From: Patiria miniata
Lineage: Eukaryota; Echinodermata; Asteroidea; Valvatida; Asterinidae
Assembly (NCBI RefSeq): GCF_015706575.1
Contig: NW_024037056.1
Location: 14,397,176-14,461,175, forward strand
Direction of reading: 5' to 3'
DNA length: 64,000 nucleotides
Shown here: in pieces, positions 23,543 through 35,095 of the stretch
Numbering within the stretch: the stretch's first letter is position 1
Layout of the letters: every line of letters begins with the position of its first letter
Position numbers and translations under genes: made by a program
Notes under the pieces: model-generated
Databases searched by the model: none
Told to the model about the DNA's origin: nothing
The model's input: only the letters and a program-made list of their open reading frames with translations

Positions 23543-23622
23543 TCAGTCAGTCACGTAGAAAGAGGCTAAGTTAAGTATGCTTATAGATGGCACGGTTCAA
23601 ACTTCACATTACAATCAATAAT

Positions 23623-26600
23623 TTAATCATGAGTGGAATACTTAGGGAGGAAGTAGACAGCCTTGCGCATGCGCTTGACGCATTCCGGCGTTTGGTTGAC
23701 GACAATCCATTCTTTGGATTCGTGGTCGTACAGCTTGCCTTTCATGCGGTTCACTCGATCGGTTACCTAGGAAACACCAAAATAGGAAAATCATAATAAA
23801 TACAAGTATCAAGTATAATAATTGTTGTTGAGTGCACTTAAAGAAAACCAAATTATGTTTTGATGACCCTTCCTCAAAACTGTTAGACAATGACAATTTT
23901 GTTGTCTCATCCCGCCCCGAATTACCCAAGCCACACCCCTAGTCCTTATCCTGCATCCATTCTAGATCAAACTCTTTCACCTTATTCATCAGTGTATCCA
24001 GATTGTCCTCATGGGCGCGAGCGAAGAAGACCTCACACAGGGCTTGGACGAAGAAGGAACCGATGACCTCACTCCGCAGAGAAAGATGACCTGTAGCAAA
24101 AGAACAAGATACATCACTAATTCTTGGTGTTCTTTTTCTTTTCTGTAGCGAGTATAAGACAAGACAAATTCTTATAATGAGAACAAATGACAACTTCATG
24201 AAACAAATAAATACGAGTTTAGAACAAACGATGTTACAGTAGATCGAACACTTGTTTTAGGCAGTTTTATGTCAAGGGATGAAACGTGAAGGATTTATAG
24301 ACCCCAAAAAAGTTAAAGAAATATCAAAGGAATTTGGTTTTCCATTTTTCTTTGCAGTGACGTGACAGTCATGGTAGGAATTATCTTTTCAATGTAACAT
24401 GGGAATATCTCATGAACTGCACAATAAGATGTGATTTAGTGATCAGTAAGTACACACCATCTGTTGTGGAGTACGCGAAGTGTACATCCGCCATGTCCCT
24501 AATGTTTTCAGCGAAGTTGTCAGGTTGCACAGGGACCAATTCCTGACATGGCCGGATGGATCCTGGGGCATCAGACGATGGATTGGGCCCGTCGTGAGCA
24601 ACAGGTAGAATAGCAGACAATCCTAATTTTGTGGAGGACACAAATACATGACTAAAACAATTAACAGGATTTAATACCGGTATTGAATTAGGAGAAAAGA
24701 GGGTATGTTTTTGAATTCACTTAATTGCGTGCTTGATTTTGAATCAATTACACATCAGATGAACTCACTTCCCCTGCAAGCCTGCACGAAGTACATTTTG
24801 GGTTTCCCTTTCAGCCCCGGACATTGATCGGCTTCCAGCTCTCGCTGCAAATCTCGCAGTTTCACGTGAGCGCGATCAGTGCCGAGAATGACTCCCTTGT
24901 CGCCGTGGCTCATCAAGACTATCACGGCCGAGTCGTAGCGGGCGCCCTCCTGATTAAACTTGGAGGCGAACTCCTTAAAATTCTCGGTGATTTCCTGTAG
25001 AGTAAATCAATGAAAGCATTGAAATGACCCAGAAATTAATATCTCTTGGCAAAACTGAAATCATTGGCTTTATATATATCTGGAAAGGAAAAATTGGGAA
25101 AAATGCAAAGAGATTATCCAATTCGTTGTTAAAAAGTCATGCTCGCGTCCGCACCAATAACTAGCGCCCACTGGATAAACACTCAAGTTGTGTTATAGCT
25201 TCCGGTTCCAATGCTTCCAATGGTAATTAATGGCCAGTGGGCGTGGTTTAAAGTGACGTCGTACATGTGCTAACAAACCCGATTCGCGTTCATAAGCCAG
25301 ACTCGACTCCATGGGCGCGTGCGCGTTCCTTCTCTTCGCACAAGGCCTGATGGGAAACAACAAGGCGCAGCAAGATCTCGTATCGATGGGAACGAGGTTG
25401 ATAAACTGCCATTCAAAAGAAACTATATTCTCGTGTGTGTCTATGGTGCGCATTCAACTGGAAATTAGAGGCACGCGCGATACAGTGCGTGCGCGCACGC
25501 GGCGTCGTACCATTTGATATGTATATAATTTGTTTGGCCCTTCTGTTTTTACCTGTCCTGTCAAATCTTCATGGCAGACTATTTCATATCCGAGTTCTTG
25601 AAAAAGATGTTTCATGTTGTCCATGTCGATTTGTGAGCCCTCCCGCTCGCATTGGTCGAAATCGCTGTTGTTTAGAATGAAGGCCAGTCCTTTGCACTTC
25701 GACCCAAGCACATAATTCTACAAATGGTGCAACAAAAAAAAAAAGATGGAAAAGGCACTCCATACAATGAAGTCAAGTAGGGTCAAAAGCAAATAATAAC
25801 ATTTTCATAAGGTTTGCAAACAGTTGTATAATTTCGAAGGAATCATAGCCTATGTTTTTCTTTACAGTTGTTTGCTTCAGCATTTCCTTTGTGGGGCGAG
25901 CTGGCTTCATCTTTTGGGCTGCGTAGGATCCTTGACAATCGGGGACCACTTCTAGAAGGAAGACAGCTGCATTGTGGGTAAAAATCGAAAGAATTATTCA
26001 ATGTCACACAAAAAATAAGCATAGGGAAAGACCTCACTGATTCTTTGCAGTCTAGCAATAGTAGCAATCCTATGGTTACGCCACTGCAGCCTGTCGATGC
26101 CCAACGCCGTGAAACGAGAGTGTAAAAGAACTTGATTCTGGTCCGTATAATTTATAACAGATTTTGTAAGCAGACTGCTTACCTGTGGGCTTTACGATTG
26201 CCTGGATCTGCTTCATAACCTCTTCGTTGGGTAGGCCTAGTTTCTAATAAAATAAAAGTGTGGGAGACTTTTTGTTACAAATTTGCCAAAAAATGTACGG
26301 TGTGGAGCAGGCAAGTGTGGTATAGGAAAGTGTTGGATATAGGACAGACGATGGAGGAGGGCCATTGTAAATAAACAAATAAAAAGGCAGATACATGAAA
26401 AACGTGAATATCGTTTCCTAAAATTGAAAACCTTCCCATAAATGACCAAAAACACTTGGATAAATTCAGAATGACATCATTCGGATTGAACTTCCTTGAA
26501 ATTGTGAAATTTATATACATATAAAAAGTGCAAATTTTTAAGAAATTGAAAAAATGTCTCTTTTTAATCAAACCAATGTCTTTACCTTGTAACTCGCTTG

Positions 26601-29600
26601 CAATATTTCAACGAACACAAAAGCAGCGATTGCTATTGCGCCACTCATGAAAATATTCCAACCTGGGAAAAAAACAAAGAAACTCAGCATCCGTTTGAGA
26701 TTCTAGATTAAGATTCCAAAATTCCATAGGGTTGTCTAAGGGGCGTGGCTAACTCACAAACGGCGATAGGTCAATTTTGAAACGCTTGGTGGCAGCCAAC
26801 ACACCGGTCCTTTTTAATTGTTCTGTCTTTTATTGAACATCAGCTACAACAGCGTACGCTGAGGCTTAGCGTATCAAAGGTCTACCATTTCCATGAAGTG
26901 AGCCAAAAAAAAATGAAAAATTAACCAGCTATGGTTCGCCTATCAAACTGCTGATTGCAGATGTTTAGTTTTAGTCCAATTTTAAAATATTACATTTTTT
27001 GAAATAAAAAAAAGATACCTAAGATGCAATAAAAGACGATTCCAGCCAGCAGAATTCCTAGAGAACCAACAGTCACCGTCTTCAGTGGAGAACACTAAGA
27101 AAAAGAAACGACAAGATACCACAATCAAACAGTTAATGTTCATCTCTGGTTCAAGTGTAAGTGTGATTTTGTTGCACAAGGCTATACAAGGGGTATGGGT
27201 CCAGATTTTCTTAGGGTCTCATCGTCTTTAAGTCAATCTTTGTTATCCGTTATAGTCATCAAACAATTCATCTGAGTCAAACGTTTCGGTGCAAGCACAA
27301 GTCACAAAGTCACAAATCAGGGTGGTTTTAATACCGATCCATTAGCTCCGCCCGTGATGTTTTAACAAATAACAGCCGTGCACTAATATATACATATATG
27401 CATGTACTCGCATAATTATGACGCGCGCGTCTGGAACACGCGAGCTGTAAGCGGGGCCAAATGAATTGATCTATCAATAAACAAATCATGACGCGCGCGT
27501 CTGGAACACGCGAGCTGTAGGCGGGGCCAAATGAATCGATCTATAGTAAAGTCTTGAGTGGCTTCATCATTTCAACCGAACTCCTCTCGCCTCCTTAACT
27601 AGTCACATCATGGATTGGTAATGTACGTACTTACCGGAATCAGCTCCAGTATAGCAGTGATCGATATGGTGCATAATGCTTGCAGAACAACTGCCCAAAC
27701 TAGACAGAAAAAAACAGACATGCAAATAATAAACAAATTTCAGGTTACATTGTATGATTTTTTATCACCGCTGCGAGATCGTTTTGTCGATTTCGCTGTC
27801 ATGTAACTTTGTCACCACGTTTATTCCATGCTTCCACGAGCTTGTTTTTTTCCCATTTTTTTTTCATTTTAAAATTCAGAGTTCACATCCATGTAGCCCT
27901 TGCACAAAGCGCCCTCATTATAAAGGACATGCGACAAGGATATGAACATGCGACAACGACACTGGAACGACAGCGACCTCTTACAATTTGCCTGTTTGTT
28001 TAATTTTGTTGTTTTTACTTTTACGTACTCTTTACATTCTCTTGTCCAACTTGATGGCCATCGCGTTCTTCCATTTTCCCCTCCAAATCATCGCCAGAAT
28101 TTTTACTCTGGCTTTCGTCGATCGCGGGGTCTGGCCCCGCCGGACTCGGTTTCTCTGGCTCACTGACGCTGTCTCCCCCTGGTGTCGGGTCCTTTTCCGG
28201 TTCTTGGTTCTGCGACTGTTCTGACTTTTGTTCCGGTTCTGGGGTTGGTGTTGGTTTTGGATTCGGGTTCTTCATCAGACCTTTCTCCCGAAGAACAGCT
28301 AGCAGGTTTGCCACCTTGAAGACAAAAAAAAAGAAAACCTTAAAGAAATACCGAAAAAAATCCAAGAACCTGATTTGATTTGATACCTGATTTTTTATAT
28401 CATGTAATTTGATGTACATGTACATGTATTCTTGTTTTTTCTTTTATTTGGTTTAGCATTTGATTTCTTTTTTGTTTTTATGTTGGTGATTTTACTTTAT
28501 AATCTTTGTTGTTGGCGGGGGTCTGGTTATACACATCTTTGGATGACAGTTTTTAACTTTTATATTTCCTAGACAGCCCCTGTACAACCATTATTGTTTT
28601 TATATGTTTATGTCGAAAGATTTAAAATAGAATAAATAAATAAATAAGAATGGCACAGATTGCAACGCATAGGAACCTAATGCTTCCCTTGTTGGTACAG
28701 AATCGAAATTAAATATGCCCATCTGCCATTTTTCATTGGTTTATTTCATGCCAATCCAGCAGGGCCGTGGTCAAGTCCATCACAAGTCCAGTCACAAGTC
28801 CAGTCACAAGTAACAGTGGACGAACAATAACAAAGGAATGCCTTTGTCAAAGCTCATTTGAATAGCTTGTGAGTTGAATTGGGACTGGAGGACTTGTGAT
28901 GGACTTGCAGGGACTTGTGCTGGACTGGACTAACAGCTCTACAATCCAGTAAGTAAAGCAGAGTGCAGCCTTTCTGTTCATTGAAGGTAATTCAATTTGC
29001 ATAAGAGGAGTTAGGGGAGGAGTTGGGGAGGAGTCCAAATTAGGGGAGGAGTTAGGGGAGAAGTTAGGGGAGGAATTGGGGAGGAGTTAGGGGGACGAGT
29101 TAGGGGGAGGAGTTCAAGGGGGGGAGTTAGTAGAGGAGTCAGGGGGGGGGGGTTCAAGGGGAGGAGTTAGGGGAGGAATTGGGGGAGGATTAAGGGGCGG
29201 GGTTTAAACTCGCGGGGGTGGGGCTTTAATTTGCTCACTGCTTTGTGATATGCATCTTGAGGGTCGTCGAATTTCTCCTCCTTCGATGTGGATGCAGTGA
29301 TGCCGGAGGCAGAGTCTGTTGCTATGGCGTCAAAGACGGTAGGGAATGTGAATTCCCTGAGATAGGCCTTGTACACGATGGTACGACCTTCAATTTCGAG
29401 CTGTAAATCCGGCAAAATGAGAAAAGAATGCAAATTAGTTGTGAACTCAGCGGGCCGGTGCAGTTAGTGTGAAATACGGACTTCTTGGTGGTATGGACCG
29501 ATCCAGTAAACACCGCCCCATGGTATTCTGACCAATCACAGACATGATTTATGTCCGACGTGCGTGTACAAACGTCCGACGTGCGTGCACAAACGTCCGA

Positions 29601-30814
29601 CATGCGTGCACGCGCGTATGATACGCGTGGTAGGAAAATGCAGTGTGGCATTGGAGAGGAACATGTGTTAATTTGCCCACGTGCGTAGTGGGCGGGGCTT
29701 ACTGGATCGGTCCATTGCGCATGCCAAAGTGAAGATACTAAATTTGTCAGTGACAAGGGCGGATCCAGAACAAAACTTTTGAGGGCGACAAAAACAATTG
29801 TTCTCTAAAATGTTGATTCAAAAAAATTAATTTTAAATTTTTTAGGAAACTTAATGTTGGATAAGTTCCATTCTGTGAATAATTAATATCAGTTTGTCGG
29901 AATAAAGAAGGTGAGCCTTCCCAACAATCCCTGTTGAATCCGTCATTGTTAGCATTTCAAAAATGTGAACAAAAGTTCATGAACTTAAAGAGAAGATTTT
30001 GTATTGTTTACCCGTCCTTCCTCTTTGAGATAATCCGACACCAAGCCCTCAATAACGTTATTGGATTTCCCGCTAGCGCCCAACATTGATCCAAGTAGCG
30101 AGGCTGTTGGTTAAATGGACACAAATCAAAGGATTAAAGGAAATTACATTAATCAGTAATTCAACAATTTGGACAATAATTCAACTCTTGCTTGTCTAAA
30201 ACGCACACCTTAAAATAATTACGATTGAGAAACAACACTGATTTTTATATATGAATCAATTCACTCAATCTCTCCCAAATTTATAACGAGTTTAGAGTCT
30301 GTTCTGAATTTGAAAAAAAAGACTTGGATCATTGTATGATTTGCCCTCCATACCTGACATAACGAGGATATATAAACAGCGTGTCGGTGACATTGAACAC
30401 ATTAGCTCAGTGTGATGTTGATCTACATGGGTAAGAAAGAACAGAATGTATTACCGATGTTGAAAAGATTATGTATAACGCTATGGTAGGCCTAAAGGGT
30501 AAACTGTAGGCCCTAAATATATCAGTTAGTTGTTGTTTTTTCGGGGGGGGGTAGGCAATAATTGTCAAGTTGATCCCTCCACAACTATTTGGCATTATGC
30601 ATATCATGGAGAAAAATGTGTTTTATTTCTCCATGTGCATATTATACCAATCAAACTTAAAAGCACTGAGGCCCAACATGATCTTTCCCATTGTGACTAG
30701 TGGGGGCGAGGTTTTCAGGCCATTAATTGGCAAGGTAAGCTAGGACGTACAGCACTTTGTTTGTCTAAATCCATGAAACAATACAAATAAACCTGACTCA
30801 CCTATCTTTATCAT
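23623..30814 (-). CDS. Caspase with N-terminal ALF-like domain and three predicted membrane helices
   Basis: Fourteen exons join in phase to 580 residues: 30814-30802, 30103-30012, 29400-29239, 28314-28029, 27699-27635, 27094-27019, 26662-26586, 26243-26183, 25966-25866, 25717-25553, 24994-24769, 24622-24458, 24090-23981, 23766-23623. Residues 1-105 form an ALF-like domain with the exon phases of the secreted genes at 32164 and 35096. Residues 106-184 are a Pro/Glu/Gln linker. Hydrophobic helices lie near 186-205, 211-231 and 233-252. The caspase domain runs from about 312: LGSKCKGLAFILNN, catalytic His396 (SHG), Cys439 in QACRG, then AYSTTDG and SLRSEVIGSFFVQ (usual SWR is SLR, so the S2-pocket Trp is Leu). 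Three helices would put the two domains on opposite sides of a membrane. No CARD or DED is seen. The ATG at 30814 is the only in-frame start in its exon; an upstream exon is possible. The donor at 28029 (GTACGT) was chosen because it alone keeps phase with the membrane exons. Confidence 0.82.
27418..27545. repeat. Tandem duplication, 70-bp unit, in caspase intron
   Basis: GACGCGCGCGTCTGGAACAC and the following CGCGAGCTGTA-GCGGGGCCAAATGAA occur twice, 70 bases apart, with two or three differences. Each unit contains the palindrome GACGCGCGCGTC, which stands out in AT-rich surroundings. Confidence 0.85.
28773..28930. mobile_element. Small MITE with CACAAGTCCA subrepeats
   Basis: Left end AAGTCCATCACAAGTCCAGT with further CACAAGTCCAG units; right end holds inverted GACTTGTGATGGACTTG and GACTTGTGCTGGACTGG. 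Same family as 9389-9539. It lies in an intron of the caspase gene. Confidence 0.5.
29003..29197. repeat. GA-rich minisatellite (GGGGAGGAGTTA units) in caspase intron
   Basis: About 190 bases of imperfect 11-13 base units of the form GGGGAGGAGTTA on the plus strand, ending 42 bases from the donor of the exon 29239-29400. Strongly purine-biased. Confidence 0.85.
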
Positions 30815-31094
30815 CTTGAAAAACAACAGGAACTTAACATTGAGGTCTGTGGCTTCTACCAAGCCCAACTGGAACCAATACCTTCCGATACACTATAGGC
30901 CTATGACTTGCAATGCAAAGCCATCAAATTATCTGTATGTGCAGATCTTTGGAGAATTCGTATTGTGATCATTTTGGCCTGGGTATTGAACCACCATTTG
31001 CATTTCCTGGTTTGCTTCGTGTGTCACTGATAAGTATTGCGGGCCGCGGTTGCAAAAACTGTTGTTGTCGGAATTGCGCAACTGCAATGGATGT

Positions 31095-31104
31095 GGGTTT
31101 TCCC
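31095..31104. promoter_or_regulatory. Rel/NF-kB-type site upstream of the caspase gene
   Basis: GGGTTTTCCC (GGGAAAACCC on the caspase strand), 281-290 bases upstream of the caspase ATG at 30814. The identical 10-mer lies upstream of both secreted ALF-like genes. GGGAAAACCC matches the Dorsal/Dif consensus GGG(W)nCC. Confidence 0.5.
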
Positions 31105-31938
31105 AGTGCACGTTTAAAGGTCAATCGCCGCGGATCATACAGGCTCAATAACAAAACATGATGCAGGTCAGGAAACTAAACCGTGACTGCGGGGTTTTAT
31201 CCTGACGGACCTCTTCCTGCCACTAAATACATAAATGTTATTCCTTTAAAGGTTTTTAAAATAAATAAGTAATGATAATTGATAATTTAGGGAGACATTT
31301 CAATGTCTCCCTAATAACACAGCTCCTATTTAGAGGATAAATGTTACCATCGCAAATAGGCTAGATCGACTGCTCATGGTCCAACTGAAAATACCAACAT
31401 TCGTGGGAGTAAAATTGGGGTTAGAGTCAAACTTTTTGGGGGGGGGGGGAGTTTGTGCACAAGTCAACGGGAATGCCTCCCAAGTGATTAATTTTTATTT
31501 TTTTAAATTAAATTATAAAAAGATATGACATTTAATTTTTCCATTGATTGTTAACATTTTGGCCATGCAGCTATAGGGTAAATGTAAAAAACTGTGTAAG
31601 TTCCATCGATTGAAGCAGCCGCATATATTTTATGTGCTCTAATTTCTGTGCATCTTGAATATTACAATTTTACAAGGAACTCTTAATTCCCAGTATACAC
31701 ATTTTAACCACAATCTTACAAAAAATATAAGTATGTCCTAAATACTTTAACGACTAAATTTAATGTGAACCTAGAAGTAATACTTACAATGGCTTCATCC
31801 CAGGCGACAAAATAGCAATCACTCGTGCAAAACACTCAACGTCCCTGAACTGAACTCGGTATACTGACTAGACAGTTGCCAAACATGCCAAAGCGGAAAG
31901 TCCCTGCAATGTATGTCCGTGATACGAGGAATGATAGT

Positions 31939-31960
31939 GGGTTTTCCCACATTTGAGTCA
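31939..31960. promoter_or_regulatory. Rel/NF-kB-type site plus AP-1 site upstream of ALF-like gene 1
   Basis: GGGTTTTCCC at 31939-31948 and TGAGTCA at 31954-31960, about 205-225 bases before the ATG at 32164. The pair recurs upstream of ALF-like gene 2. Confidence 0.5.
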
Positions 31961-32163
31961 TGATTGTTAAGTGTGTAAATACACACGTGGCTTTCGAGGT
32001 CAATGATAAGCATTAGTACATGTAGTTTGTTGTGAACTCTGACAACAGGGCTGATCGTATCTTCAGTTGAATTTCTGACTTCAGAGCGCCAACAACTCAA
32101 TTTGTATAAGTTCTTTTTTTTTCAGTATAGACAGGACAGAGAACGCTGTTGTGCATTCACAGT

Positions 32164-33235
32164 ATGAGGACTGGTCTCTTCCTACTGATGGTGGTGACAT
32201 TTACAGGTACGTTTTACTAAGTCAAAAATAGATGGCTTTTTATTCTAGTTAATCAGTATTTCCAAAGAATGTTTTTTCCCAAAGAAGGAAATATTTTACC
32301 ACGTAATGGTTCAAACCACACAGCTCTATGTTTTGTATGTAAATAAAAAAAACCATATAATTTGAGTGTGATTTTATTGTTTTACTTGTTATTTACGGGT
32401 AGTGGTTTTCGTTCATTTTGCCCGATCTTTAAATTTTGATAAAACTTTTTGTTCTCGTTTATGCAATTTTCAGTCACCATGACAACCGCCATTGACCTCA
32501 ACCCCAGCATGATCGCGACAGTGACGAGAATCGTCAACACCCTCGCCAATGAGGAAGGACAGGTAAGTTAGTTCTGACTTTCTTCCACTTTCAATTTTGA
32601 ACGTTCGACTATAAAATGAACAGATTTTTTCAAACCAAACAATCACTGAGCGGTACAGTTAGTATAGTGAGCTTTAGAGGGCGTGCAGATGACGTAATTG
32701 GAACAGAAGGAATAGCGCATGCGCAATGCTTGTGCTTGCCGTCCAAATTAATTTGGCATTCACGTGACTATTGTAAACTGTTTTGACGAAGAAAATGAAG
32801 GTAAAATTTGGAGGGGGAAAAACGACCAATCACTGATTCGGTTGGTCCTGCAAAAATCCCCAATTATGGAGCAGGGCAGAAATCTTGCTGGGATATGCTG
32901 GGAGGCGAGGCCTGAAGATCTCACCAATGCGCCAACTTGGCTCGCTATTAAAGATACGGCCCCAGAGATGAACTGTTATAAATAATTTGAAGACTTCAAC
33001 CAACTTTTTAAACCTTCAGGTAACCGTTGCTGGTCGTGTCATCAAATACAAGGCAAAGGGGCGAGTCCACAGCTTCAAGGAACCATGGGTGTATGACGGT
33101 ACAGCGTGGGACATAACGAGTGGGATCAGCGAAAAGGCTAATCATTACAAGAGCAAGCAGGGAGCCATCGAACACGCCATGTTGAAACTACTCGAGAGAC
33201 TGAAGAGGGAGGGGATCATGAAAGACGAACTCTGA
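32164..33235 (+). CDS. Small secreted ALF-like (anti-lipopolysaccharide factor-like) protein 1
   Basis: Three exons, 32164-32206, 32474-32562 and 33020-33235, encode 115 residues with phases 1 and 0. Exon 1 encodes a signal peptide (MRTGLFLLMVVTFT). Exon 2 encodes an amphipathic helix (LNPSMIATVTRIVNTLANEE). Exon 3 encodes a basic strand-turn-strand (GRVIKYKAKGRVHSF), WVYDGTAWDIT, and helices with GAIEHAMLKLLERLKREGIM. Precursor and mature sizes, three-exon structure, helix-hairpin-W-x6-W-helix order and a GAVEHS-like helix start all resemble the ALF/scygonadin family of arthropods, whose hairpin binds LPS. The two Cys that close the ALF hairpin are absent, and overall identity is low, so the family call rests on pattern memory. 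A role as a secreted antimicrobial or LPS-binding peptide is inference. The same domain heads the divergent caspase gene. Confidence 0.75.
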
Positions 33236-34349
33236 TTGGTCGATTGGGAATCGGTTATTGATCATTAACCAATGAAAGAGTCCGTTATTGTAATTTGGGT
33301 GCAATTTGGGTGTTAATGAGATTATTATCAAGGAAGAAGGTTTGCATGTAAATTTTGTGTGAAATTTGTCTAGACTTTTTTACATCCTGTCTTTTGTAAT
33401 ATGTTAAAATTGTGGAGTTTGGATTTTGTCTGATAAAGTTTTGTTTGATAAAGTTGATAAGGGAATGCGCAAGTTTACTGGACGGCAAATCTGGTTTAAA
33501 TTTTCAGTGTTTTCTTTCTCCATGTAACAGAGGGAGAAAAGATTATGAAATGTTTCATTTTAAAAAATTTATTTGATGACAGTTTTGATACTTTTTTTCA
33601 TTCCGTGACAGCCCCTGCTTACATTTTAGATTGTATTTTTGAACTTTTTGAATTTCTAAAGATTTGAAATAAAAAAAATAATAAAGAAATGTAAATAATT
33701 ACCCAATCTGCTGATCTCTTCTCGATACCACTTATTACGACTTTAAAAGCTTAGAAAGAGTACGTTGTCATTTTTACAATTTTACAAAAACAAAAAAGGA
33801 AAATATATTGATGACTGTTTTCTCATTGTGCGTGGGGAATTCCACTTCGAGTCACAATCGGGGCTGGATGTGAGGGTCTCTACAACTTCATTTTTATCCT
33901 GATGAGACTTAACTCCAGTAGCTGCCAGCAGAAAAAAAACACTGAAGTTCAATGGACTGAAGTTCACATAAAAAAGCCACATTAGGCCAAAAAAAAAAAT
34001 ACTCGGTATAAGGTCAGCGCGCGCATCGATTTTAATCATGTGCGTCAACTTTTTTTCCCTTCAAATTAACACGTAAGCTACAACAGCGCCCTCTATTGCC
34101 GCACCTCCTCAAATGTTTGTACCAAAGAGCACCAAGGAATGGGGAAATTGCACCAAGGCAAATGATAAAGGGCACTAAGGCAAATTATGGAGGCCATCAC
34201 CAATGTATAATGAGGACACAAAAAAGCAAAATTGTACCCTCCTTGTCTGTACAATTCAAGCTTGAAAAAAAAAGCCACCAAAAAAAAAAACCGCGTCGCC
34301 GCATCAATTCCGGAACTTCGGTCTAACCAGAGACCGATTTTTTTTTGGC

Positions 34350-34592
34350 CTTAACTATAGATATTATTTTTCAAAGAATGCTTATCGCAACTTGGATTTT
34401 CCAAACTGAAGTTCAATGGACTGAAGTTTCCATAAAAAGCCACATTAACTAAAGATATTGTTTTTCAAAGAATGCTTATCGCAACTTGGATTTTCCAAAC
34501 TGAAGTTCAATGGACTGAAGTTTCCATAAAAAGCCAAACTAACTAAAGATATTGTTTTTCAAAGAACGCTTATCGCAACTTGGATTTTCCAA
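34350..34592. repeat. Tandem repeat, about 85-bp unit, nearly three copies
   Basis: Units carry CAAAGAATGCTTATCGCAAC, TTGGATTTTCCAAACTGAAG and TTCAATGGACTGAAGTTTCC in order. The third copy is cut short at about 34592. Part of the unit (CTGAAGTTCAATGGACTGAA) also stands alone at 33940-33960. Differences between copies are few. Confidence 0.85.
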
Positions 34593-34826
34593 CCACTTGC
34601 CGAATAACGCATGCGCAAACATACCTAGACACAACTGGGCAGACAGAAAGCCGACAAATCAGAGAAAAACACATTTTGACAAAAAGACTGTATGAGAGCA
34701 ACGTTATTAATTGTCAGAAATGTTGTCCACGTCAGCACAAATTACGAGATAACGAATCTCAAAATAACTGAAGTGGTTTCCTGCTATTGTTGAGGGTAGG
34801 CATTTAATCTTGAAAATGTCCACTTC

Positions 34827-34920
34827 TGAGTCACAATCAAAGACAAACCGCATTGGGTAATAACTAGCCAGAATGGGAAAACCCTAAACGCTCCACAGAA
34901 ACCATAGAATGGGAAAACCC
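34827..34920. promoter_or_regulatory. AP-1 site and two Rel/NF-kB-type sites upstream of ALF-like gene 2
   Basis: TGAGTCA at 34827-34833 and two identical GGGAAAACCC sites at 34875-34884 and 34911-34920, within a 36-base tandem duplication (GAATGGGAAAACCC...ACGCTCC). They lie 176-221 bases (kB) and 263-269 bases (AP-1) before the ATG at 35096. Confidence 0.55.
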
Positions 34921-35095
34921 AAAACGCTCCTCAGAAACCACTTTATCCGTGCTGTTCAGGAAGAATGTTGATCAGTCACTGCAGTTTCCCATGAAGTTCA
35001 CAGCTCTAGTGAAACAGTTGGGCCACAAGAACACCACCTTCGCAAAGCCCAAGATTCTCGTCACCATTATTATACCCAAGTAGATAGAAACAACA

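Larger units (their letters stand above)
21672..23622. other. Intergenic region between GPCR and caspase 3' ends
   Basis: Holds the GPCR 3' UTR, a 150-bp tandem duplication (21958-22254) and a hAT-type MITE (23230-23542). AT-rich otherwise; no coding region is supported. Confidence 0.6.
30815..32163. other. Divergent intergenic region between caspase and secreted ALF-like gene
   Basis: About 1.35 kb separating the caspase start (minus) from ALF-like gene 1 (plus), so it should hold both promoters. It contains one kB-type site towards each gene (31095, 31939), an AP-1 site at 31954 and a G-run near 31440. Bases just before the plus-strand ATG (TTTTTTTTCAG ending about 32125) look like a 3' splice site, so a 5' UTR intron is possible. 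No coding region is supported here. Confidence 0.5.
33236..35095. other. Intergenic region with tandem repeats and promoter of ALF-like gene 2
   Basis: Holds the 3' UTR of ALF-like gene 1, a pool of short direct repeats (33938-33985 and 34350-34592) and, near the right end, the kB/AP-1 sites of ALF-like gene 2. Several A-runs. No coding region is supported. Confidence 0.55.

Noticed and set aside
27420-27540. CRISPR-like or structural RNA repeats (GACGCGCGCGTC palindromes)
   Set aside because: Only two copies in a eukaryotic intron; a simple tandem duplication explains them.
28031-28036. Alternative donor GAGAAT/GTAAAG for the caspase linker exon
   Set aside because: It would put the next exon in a frame with an early stop; the GTACGT donor seven bases on keeps all downstream phases.
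30913-31161. Open frame of 82 codons with several Cys
   Set aside because: Lies in the divergent promoter region, has no recognisable domain, and overlaps open frames in other phases with no coding bias.
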